From assembly GCF_004217145.1 (NCBI RefSeq), contig NZ_SHKR01000011.1:992001-1056000 (forward strand): a stretch of DNA of 64,000 nucleotides, read 5' to 3'. Position 1 is the stretch's first letter. Each line of letters opens with the position of its first letter. Both the position numbers and the translations under genes were made by a program. Under the pieces are notes generated by a model that was not told where the DNA came from, ran no database searches, and saw nothing but the letters and a program-made list of their open reading frames with translations. Below, in pieces: positions 58,394 through 64,000 of this stretch. Source of the stretch: Kribbella rubisoli. Its GTDB lineage: Bacteria; Actinomycetota; Actinomycetes; Propionibacteriales; Kribbellaceae.

Positions 58394-59442
58394 CGAGTAC
58401 GACCGAGACGGTCTGCCCCAGCTGCGGCGGGCCGGTGTCCGAGACCGATCGCTTCTGCGAGGCCTGCGGCGCCGAGCTCACCCCGGCGACCACGCCGAGC
58501 TCGACAGCGCTGGACACCGACACCGAGCCGACGATCGAGATCACCGCGGCCACGGTCGAGGAGGTCGGTCCGTGCAAGTCGTGCGGCGGCGTCGTCGGCG
58601 CGGACGGGTACTGCGAGACCTGCGGCGTCAAGGCAGCCAAGCTGCGGGACCACTTCGAGGAACAGCCCGCACCGTGGGTGGCCGGAGTATGCGACCGCGG
58701 CATCCGGCACAGCCGGAACGAGGACGCGATGGCGATCGCGGCGGACGCCGAGCCGGGCAGCCGGGCGCTGCTCGTGGTCTGCGACGGCGTCAGCTCATCG
58801 CTCGACTCCGACGTGGCGTCACTGGCCGCTGCGCGGGCAGCGTGCGAGGTGCTGCAGGCTGGGCACGCTCAGGGCCTCGGCACCGAGTCGTCGCGGGGCA
58901 GTGCGATCGCGGCTCGCCTCAAGGCGGCGGCTGACGCTGCGAGTGACGCCGTACTCGACAACACCAGTCCGGACAGCCCTAACCCGGCGTCCTGCACGTT
59001 CGTGGCGGCTGTCCTGGAGGACGGGCTGCTCGTAGCCGGCAACGTCGGGGACAGCCGCGCGTACTGGTTCCCGGACGAGGCCGAGCCTGTCGCGCTGACC
59101 GTCGACGACTCCTGGGCGGCCGAACTGATCGCCACCGGGGTCTCGCGCGAGGAGGCCGAGTCCGGCCCGCACGCGCACGCGATCACCCGCTGGCTCGGCA
59201 AGGACGCGCCCGACCACACACCCCGGACCACTACGCTCCACGTCACCGGGCCGGGCTGGCTGGTGGTCTGCTCGGACGGCTTGTGGAACTACTGCTCCGA
59301 GGCGGCACCGCTGGCCGACCTCGTCCGTCAGACTGCTGCGGGGTGTGATGGCGAGCCGAAGGCCACCGCGTCCGCACTGGTCGACTGGGCCAACGCCCAG
59401 GGCGGCCAGGACAACATCACCGTCGCGCTCGCACGCATCTAG
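58390..59442 (+). CDS. PP2C-type protein phosphatase with zinc ribbons
   Basis: 350 aa from the ATG overlapping the pknG stop; an ATG at 58378 is the alternative. Two zinc ribbons, CPSCG...CEACG (Cys 9,12,23,26) and CKSCG...GYCETCG (62,65,75,78), precede the PP2C domain (about 97-350) with RNED (109-112), CDGVSSS (131-137), AGNVGDSRAYW, VCSDGLWNY and GGQDNITVAL, the complete metal-binding set. Presumably removes phosphates placed by PknG. The GYCETCG knuckle resembles those of PknG and the FHA protein, suggesting shared docking. Confidence 0.92.
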   Translation: MTSTTETVCPSCGGPVSETDRFCEACGAELTPATTPSSTALDTDTEPTIEITAATVEEVGPCKSCGGVVGADGYCETCGVKAAKLRDHFEEQPAPWVAGVCDRGIRHSRNEDAMAIAADAEPGSRALLVVCDGVSSSLDSDVASLAAARAACEVLQAGHAQGLGTESSRGSAIAARLKAAADAASDAVLDNTSPDSPNPASCTFVAAVLEDGLLVAGNVGDSRAYWFPDEAEPVALTVDDSWAAELIATGVSREEAESGPHAHAITRWLGKDAPDHTPRTTTLHVTGPGWLVVCSDGLWNYCSEAAPLADLVRQTAAGCDGEPKATASALVDWANAQGGQDNITVALARI

Positions 59443-59489
59443 CCTGAATACCTTCCCCGCCCCACAACCCCAGTCGAGAGGGACCCGAG

Positions 59490-60767
59490 ATGGCCGACTT
59501 CACCGCCAGCGTGTACCAGAACGAGTTCCTGCCCGACGGCGGGACCGACGTACACGCGATCGTCACGGTGAACTGCACCGGTGCCGGCGCGGCCGGGCAG
59601 TCCGGTAGCGGAGACGCGGGCGAGATCATCATCGTCGACACGTCCGGCTCGATGGGCCGCGACGGCGTACAGGCAGCGGCGTACGCCGCACAGACCGCAC
59701 TCGACCAGATCCTCGACGGGGTCTGGTTCGCGGTGATCTCAGGCAACGACCGGGCGCAGCTCGCGTTCCCGCCGTCCTCGGAGCCGGTGATGGTCAAGAT
59801 GGACCCGTACACCCGGCAGGCGGCCAAGGACGCGGTGTCCCGCTTCTACGCCGACGGCGGTACGGCGATGGGCACCTGGCTGCGACTGGCCTCGCGGGTC
59901 TTCGCGACCGTGCCGTCGCTGTCCCAGAAGCACGCGATCCTGCTGACCGACGGCGAGAACCAGCACGAGACGCCGGAGGCGCTGACCCAGGCGATCGAGT
60001 CGGTGACCGGCCAGTTCCAGTGCGACACCCGCGGCGTCGGCGTGGCCTGGCAGGTGGACGAGGTACGGCGGATCGCGCAGGCGCTGCTCGGCACGGTCGA
60101 CATCATCCCGGCCCCTGACCAGCTGGCCGCAGAGTTCTCCAAGCTGATCCAGAACGCGATGAGCCGCGGTGTCGCCCAGGCAGACCTGCGGGTGTGGGCG
60201 CCGCAGGGCGCCGAGGTGCTGTTCGTGCGGCAGGTCGCGCCGACGGTCGAGGATCTGACATCCCGTCGTACGGCGATCAACCCGCTCACCGGCTCGTACC
60301 CGACCGGCTCGTGGGGTGACGAGTCCCGCGACTACCACGTGGCGATCCGGCTGGCTGCGAGGGCGATCGGGCAGGAGCAGCTGGCCGCCCGCGTGCAGCT
60401 GGTGATCGGCGATCAGACCGTCGCGCAAGGCCTGGTCAAGGCGCTGTGGTCGGCCGATGAGGCGCTTACCACCCGCATCAGCCCGGAGGTCGCTCACTAC
60501 ACCGGACAGACCGAGCTGGCGCAGGCGATCCAGGACGGTCTGGCTGCCAAGGCCGCCGGCGACACGGCGACTGCGACCACGAAGCTGGGCCGGGCGGTGC
60601 AGCTCGCGGCCGCGACCGGCAACGAGGAAGCAACCACGCGGCTGCGCAAGGTTGTCGACATCGACGACCAGGAAACGGGTACGGTGCGGCTGAAGCGGAC
60701 TGTGGAGAAGGCCGACGAGATGGCACTCGACACGGCCTCCACCAAGACCACCCGGGTGAAGAAATGA
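59490..60767 (+). CDS. von Willebrand factor A domain protein
   Basis: 425 aa. MIDAS motif DTSGSMG at residues 50-56, GGTAMGTWL and LLTDGENQHETPEAL supply the remaining metal-site residues. No signal or membrane segment, so it is cytoplasmic. The C-terminal half is a beta domain (REYHVAIRL-like DYHVAIRLAARAIGQEQLAARVQLVIGDQ) followed by a helical, Thr-rich tail with RLKRTVEKADEMALDTASTKTTRVKK, a possible phospho-acceptor. Forty-seven bp after the phosphatase, the largest gap inside the cluster after the 50.5 kb junction. Overlaps the FHA gene. Confidence 0.9.
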   Translation: MADFTASVYQNEFLPDGGTDVHAIVTVNCTGAGAAGQSGSGDAGEIIIVDTSGSMGRDGVQAAAYAAQTALDQILDGVWFAVISGNDRAQLAFPPSSEPVMVKMDPYTRQAAKDAVSRFYADGGTAMGTWLRLASRVFATVPSLSQKHAILLTDGENQHETPEALTQAIESVTGQFQCDTRGVGVAWQVDEVRRIAQALLGTVDIIPAPDQLAAEFSKLIQNAMSRGVAQADLRVWAPQGAEVLFVRQVAPTVEDLTSRRTAINPLTGSYPTGSWGDESRDYHVAIRLAARAIGQEQLAARVQLVIGDQTVAQGLVKALWSADEALTTRISPEVAHYTGQTELAQAIQDGLAAKAAGDTATATTKLGRAVQLAAATGNEEATTRLRKVVDIDDQETGTVRLKRTVEKADEMALDTASTKTTRVKK

Positions 60768-61513
60768 CCGTCAACTGTCCGAGTGGGCACCCGTCCACCT
60801 CGACCGACTACTGCGACGTCTGCGGGCTGCCGATCGGCGCCGCCGCGACTCCGGCGGCAGCCGCCGTACCAGCGCCCGCTGTCGCAGCGCCTGGTCCGGC
60901 TGCCACGCCGGCTGCTGCCACGCCGGCTGCGGCCCCGGTCGGCCAGTCGTGCCCCAACTGCCAGGAGCCGGCGTCCGCCGACGCACTGTTCTGCGAGAAC
61001 TGCGGCTACGACTTCACCACCGGCACCATGCCGCGAGCCGCGTCGCCGCTGGACCTTTCATCGTCCGGCCCGACACCGCCGGCGCCGCCCGCTGCCGTTG
61101 CGGAGTGGGTCGTCGAGCAGTGGGTCGACCCCGACTGGTACGCCGTACAGCAGAGCGACGACCCGTGTCCGTCGCCCGGTCTGCCGACGGTGATCCCGTT
61201 GACCGAGAAGAGCCTGCTGATCGGCCGCCCGTCGCGCAGCCGGAACATCCACCCGGAGATCGACTGCGGTGACGACACCGGCGTCAGCCGCCGCCAGGCG
61301 CAGCTCACCACGGACGGCCAGCGCTGGTGGGTCGAGGACCTCCAGTCCTCCAACGGCACGTACGTCGCCTCCGCCGCCGGCCCGCTCCCGGAAGACCCGA
61401 TCATCCCCGGCCAGCGCCAGGAGCTGAACCCCGACGACCGCATCTACGTCGGCGCCTGGACCCGCCTCGTCGTACGCAAAGCCACCCCAGAAGAACAGGC
61501 CGGCCAGGCCTGA
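60764..61513 (+). CDS. FHA-domain phospho-reader with zinc ribbon
   Basis: 249 aa. Begins CPSGHPSTSTDYCDVCGLP, a knuckle like those of PknG, then an Ala/Pro linker and a second ribbon CPNCQEPASADALFCENCG. The FHA domain (about 145-240) shows SLLIGRPSRSRNIHPEIDCGDDTGVSRRQAQLTTDGQRWWVEDLQSSNGTYVASAAG, with the GR, SRRQ and NGT phosphothreonine-binding residues. Probably recognises a phosphorylated cluster protein, as GarA does for PknG. Final gene; ATGA overlap with the vWA gene. Confidence 0.92.
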   Translation: MTVNCPSGHPSTSTDYCDVCGLPIGAAATPAAAAVPAPAVAAPGPAATPAAATPAAAPVGQSCPNCQEPASADALFCENCGYDFTTGTMPRAASPLDLSSSGPTPPAPPAAVAEWVVEQWVDPDWYAVQQSDDPCPSPGLPTVIPLTEKSLLIGRPSRSRNIHPEIDCGDDTGVSRRQAQLTTDGQRWWVEDLQSSNGTYVASAAGPLPEDPIIPGQRQELNPDDRIYVGAWTRLVVRKATPEEQAGQA

Positions 61514-61543
61514 AAGTTCGTGCTGCACCGGGATCAACTTTCG

Positions 61544-61598
61544 GTTTAAGTCCAGGTTGTTACGATAACCTGGACTTAAACGAGAGGAAGTCCAGGTT
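61544..61598 (+). promoter_or_regulatory. Autoregulatory operator of the Fic gene
   Basis: GTTTAAGTCCAGGTT (61544-61558) and AACCTGGACTTAAAC (61567-61581) are perfect 15-bp inverse arms with an eight-base spacer containing TACGAT (61561-61566), a -10 hexamer. The half AAGTCCAGGTT occurs again at 61588-61598, directly over the start codon. The Fic protein has its own winged-helix domain, so autoregulation is plausible. Confidence 0.8.
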
Positions 61599-62875
61599 TG
61601 AGCCAGCAACTAACGGCCATTTGGCGAGGTGCACCAGATGCTTTCGGGCCGCGCAAGTACCGCCGACCGTGTGAATATTCAGCGTACGTGCCGGACCTTC
61701 TGGGCACACACGTTCTCGATCTGAGCACGGAACTGGCCGCTGACGTGGCCGACACGGAACGCGCATTGGCGGCATTCGAAGGAGCTCCGGACCAAGGGCT
61801 CGAGCAACTCGCACGCTTCCTGCTTCGCGCGGAGGCGGTGGCCTCATCCAAGATCGAGGGGTTGCAGGTCAACAGCAGGCGCCTGGCCAGACATGAGGCA
61901 CGGATCGCAGCCGGCATCCCCGACCGCGATGCCACCGCAGACGCGGTCCTGGGCAATGTCATGGCGATGCAGCATGCGGTGGACAACGTTGCGAACGCCG
62001 CGACAGTCGAACTGCAGCACCTGCTGGACATCCACTCGGCATTGATGGAGCACTCGGACCAGCCGGAGATCAGCGGACAGGTGCGCACGACGCAGAACTG
62101 GATCGGCGGTAACGACTTCAACCCATGCCAGGCTGTGTTCGTCCCGCCGCCACCCGAGTACCTGCCGCAACTGCTCGCCGATCTTTGTCTCTTCATGAAC
62201 CGGGACGACCTTCCCGGCACAGTTCAGGCGGGTCTCGTGCACGCGCAATTCGAGACCATCCACCCCTTCGCCGACGGCAACGGCCGTACCGGACGCGCTC
62301 TGATTCACGTGGTGCTCAAACGCCGAGGCCTCGCCCGGAACTACGTCCCACCGATCAGTCTCACCCTGGCCACCCGCGCCTCCGCCTACGTCGGCGCTCT
62401 GACCCGGTTCCGGTACGTCGGCGACGCCGCCGGCACAGAGGCGCTGGCCGGCATCCGCGACTGGCTCGACCTTTTCCTCAGTGCAACTCGCAGAGCGACG
62501 GCCGATGCCGTGAACTTGCTAGGTCTGCTCGAACAGGTACAGCAGGACTGGCGGACGCACGCTCGGCCTCGCACCGGAAGTGCCGCTGATCGACTGCTGC
62601 CCCAACTGATTGCCAACCCCGTTGTGACCGCGGACGACGTCATCCGGCTGACCCGGGCCAGTCGGTCCGCCGCCTTCGCGGCGATCGACAGCCTGACCGC
62701 TGCTGACGTCATCCGACCAGTTGGCGACCAGCAGCGCTACCGAATGTTCGAAGCTCCTCAGGTATTCGACGTGCTGACCGACTACGAACGCGCCGCGGCG
62801 ACCGAGTCTGGAAACACCCGGGAAGAGCGGCCCAAGCGAGCGGTTCCTTACCGGCAAGACCCCAACAAGACCTAA
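61598..62875 (+). CDS. Fic-family AMP-transferase with N-terminal inhibitory helix and C-terminal HTH
   Basis: 425 aa, TTG start with AGAGGAAG upstream. N-terminal inhibitory motif S-S-K-I-E-G (class II Fic) near residue 88, the Fic core with catalytic HPFADGNGRTGRALIH near residue 226, and a C-terminal winged helix (about 330-390: VTADDVIRLTRASRSAAFAAIDSLTAADVI). Modifies a target hydroxyl with AMP, and the internal helix restrains it. The composite operator upstream suggests that the HTH end controls its own expression. Not part of the kinase cluster by sequence, though it follows it directly. Confidence 0.9.
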   Translation: MSQQLTAIWRGAPDAFGPRKYRRPCEYSAYVPDLLGTHVLDLSTELAADVADTERALAAFEGAPDQGLEQLARFLLRAEAVASSKIEGLQVNSRRLARHEARIAAGIPDRDATADAVLGNVMAMQHAVDNVANAATVELQHLLDIHSALMEHSDQPEISGQVRTTQNWIGGNDFNPCQAVFVPPPPEYLPQLLADLCLFMNRDDLPGTVQAGLVHAQFETIHPFADGNGRTGRALIHVVLKRRGLARNYVPPISLTLATRASAYVGALTRFRYVGDAAGTEALAGIRDWLDLFLSATRRATADAVNLLGLLEQVQQDWRTHARPRTGSAADRLLPQLIANPVVTADDVIRLTRASRSAAFAAIDSLTAADVIRPVGDQQRYRMFEAPQVFDVLTDYERAAATESGNTREERPKRAVPYRQDPNKT

Positions 62876-62881
62876 GGTTTC

Positions 62882-63337
62882 TCACCCGCCGGGTTGGGGC
62901 TGCCTGATCCAGGTCGGCGACGGGTTGAAGCAGAGCCATTCGACGACGGTCGAGCCGACGACGATCGGGATCGCCCAGGCCCACGGGTGGTGCGGGAGGC
63001 TGACGATCGCGATGGCGGTCCAGAGCGCGATCCAGCCACCGCCGTACCCACGGAGGACGCCGCGGTACCAGAGTCCGCCGGGCGCCTCCGCGGAGCGCTG
63101 GCCGAGGTAGACGAACAGGTACGACGCGATGGTGATCGGCCAGAAATACCAGAGCCGGCCCCAGTCGTACGGAACCATCACCAGCGCGGTCAGGCAGACC
63201 AGCGCGATCGTCCAGTGGTAGACCTCGCCGGCCCAGTTCAGCCCGCGCCGCCGCAACGTCAGCACGATCGCGAGCGGGCCGAACAGCACGGCGAGAATCC
63301 CGGCCGCGACATGCAGAATCAACGCGATGTCACGCAT
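62882..63337 (-). CDS. Small four-TM membrane protein
   Basis: 151 aa from the ATG at 63337, with GGGGGAG upstream; the longer frame is not coding-like. Four hydrophobic segments (ALILHVAAGILAVLFGPLAIVL, YHWTIALVCLTALVMVPYDW, FWPITIASYLFVYLG, GWIALWTAIAIVSLPHHPWAWAIPIVVGSTVVEWL). I recognise no family; the HVAAG start is like DUF2306-type proteins. A CTGACATGTCAG palindrome lies 40 bp upstream. Confidence 0.72.
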   Translation of the reverse strand: MRDIALILHVAAGILAVLFGPLAIVLTLRRRGLNWAGEVYHWTIALVCLTALVMVPYDWGRLWYFWPITIASYLFVYLGQRSAEAPGGLWYRGVLRGYGGGWIALWTAIAIVSLPHHPWAWAIPIVVGSTVVEWLCFNPSPTWIRQPQPGG

Positions 63338-63376
63338 CGCAGCGACTCCCCCGCTCCCCGCTCCCCCCGGAGCTAT

Positions 63377-63388
63377 CTGACATGTCAG
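63377..63388. promoter_or_regulatory. Perfect 12-bp palindrome
   Basis: CTGACATGTCAG, upstream of the small membrane protein gene that starts at 63337 and between it and the GNAT gene end. The size suits a dimeric regulator site, but no -10/-35 pair stands out nearby. Confidence 0.4.
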
Positions 63389-63424
63389 GGAGCATAGGGC
63401 GCGAGGTCGTCGCTCGTCTGCACC

Positions 63425-63464
63425 TCGGCCGGGCGAGTTCAGCTTCGGCCGGGCGAGTTCAGCT
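63425..63464. repeat. Perfect 20-bp tandem duplication over a stop codon
   Basis: TCGGCCGGGCGAGTTCAGCT occurs twice in succession (63425-63444, 63445-63464). The second copy contains the stop codon of the GNAT gene, so the first provides a duplicate stop downstream. Likely a recent slippage event. Confidence 0.95.
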
Positions 63465-64000
63465 CTCCGGGAAGGACAGCACCCGGCGGACTGCGAAGTT
63501 CCGATATCCCATGCGTTCAAAGGACTTCGCCATCGGTACGTTGCCGAAGTCCGTGTCGGCCCTGATGTGCTCGGCACCCAGCTCGGCGTGCATGTGGGTG
63601 ATCTCGGCGAGCAGCTCGTCGATGTAGCGGTGACCGCGGTGTTCCGGCAGTACGCCGAGGTACCCGACCGTCGGTCCGCCCGCGTTCGCGGACGGAATCG
63701 CGAACCCGATCAGCTTGCCGTCCTCGTTGTACCCGAGCCGCCACCAGGCGCGGTCGCTGTTCGGCATCGCCTTGTACAGGTCGAGCTCCTCGCGGGCTGC
63801 GGCCTCGACCCCGACCCGGGCGATCTCCCGCGCCGTGGCGGCATCCAGACTGCCCTGGCTGACCTGCATGAACACGTCGACGAACGCCTCGTCGTCGGCC
63901 GGCTCGAACCGCAGCCGGGTCGAGCGCGGCGGCAGCCCGTACTCCGGCTTCCACTCGTACCGCAGCCGATCGGTGATCGCAGTGAGCCCGGCCGCAGCGG
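63459..64000 (-). CDS. GNAT-family acetyltransferase, C-terminal part (cut by window edge)
   Basis: The frame is open from the stop at 63459 to the window end, giving 180 codons without a start: ...TDRLRYEWKPEYGLPPRSTRLRFEPADDEAFVDVF continuing into MQVSQGSLDAATAREIARVG. The acetyl-CoA motif is VGYLGVLPEHRGHRYIDELLAEI, followed by ADTDFGNVPMAKSFERMGYRNF. Substrate unknown. A GTG at 63875 could mimic a start, but coding-like sequence continues upstream. The stop lies in a 20-bp tandem duplication. Confidence 0.85.
   Translation of the reverse strand, partial: AAAGLTAITDRLRYEWKPEYGLPPRSTRLRFEPADDEAFVDVFMQVSQGSLDAATAREIARVGVEAAAREELDLYKAMPNSDRAWWRLGYNEDGKLIGFAIPSANAGGPTVGYLGVLPEHRGHRYIDELLAEITHMHAELGAEHIRADTDFGNVPMAKSFERMGYRNFAVRRVLSFPES

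Noticed and set aside
1..64000. CRISPR arrays, tRNA or rRNA genes, prophage
   Set aside because: No regularly spaced repeats, no cloverleaf or rRNA-like sequence and no phage structural or integrase genes were recognised.

Overview
The window is high-GC DNA with dense, overlapping genes, many GTG/TTG starts, Tat-type lipoprotein signals and TAnnnT -10 boxes placed just upstream of start codons. An XPB helicase beside its helicase-associated partner, a PknG/GlnH/GlnX locus, HelR, an EF-Tu3-like elongation factor and MsiK-type sugar ABC operons lacking their own ATPase all point to an actinomycete. A Kribbella-like member of the Propionibacteriales is my best guess, but the genus is inference. 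I recognise no rRNA, tRNA, CRISPR array, integrase or transposase.

Layout. 0-3 kb: start of an acyl-CoA synthetase, then a small defence-like islet (Mrr-type endonuclease, MNT nucleotidyltransferase, shortened HEPN partner). 3-13 kb: housekeeping and accessory singletons (DUF6454, SIMPL, Nramp transporter, phosphoesterase, a TetR/NAD(P)-binding pair with mirrored operators, DUF427, hydrolase, GNAT, two small P-loop kinases). 10.6-15.6 kb: helicase-associated protein and XPB; a kinase gene between them carries a duplicate of the XPB start region. 15.6-16.75 kb: a DUF559 endonuclease-fold gene framed by two 101-bp inverted-repeat blocks, the most striking structure here. 16.75-23 kb: a sialic-acid cluster (GntR regulator, lyase, sialidase, divergent sugar ABC importer) with one palindromic operator at its centre.

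23-36 kb: PAP2 phosphatase, HelR, two tandem TPM-like membrane proteins, MFS/ArsR pair, and two giant membrane proteins joining an HD-hydrolase domain to an external PQQ-type propeller, one apparently active and one inactivated. 36-40 kb: EF-Tu paralogue behind a leader-ORF/hairpin region, DUF4031-CutC, LacI regulator, small proteins. 40.6-44.3 kb: an operon of two small His-containing membrane proteins with a Tat multicopper oxidase, facing an HTH/Clp_N/DUF998 operon. 44.3-49.2 kb: ArsR/SRPBCC/two DHFR-like reductases, DUF6928, Pth2, then thyA-folA.

49.3-61.5 kb is one long co-directional cluster with mostly 4-bp stop/start overlaps: TelA, a small partner, a CbbX-like AAA ATPase, GlnX, GlnH, a coiled-coil protein, PknG, a PP2C phosphatase, a vWA protein and an FHA protein. 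It looks like a complete kinase/phosphatase/phospho-reader pathway fed by an external amino-acid sensor, with the same type of zinc knuckle on kinase, phosphatase and FHA protein. The window ends with an autoregulated Fic enzyme, a small membrane protein and a truncated GNAT gene.
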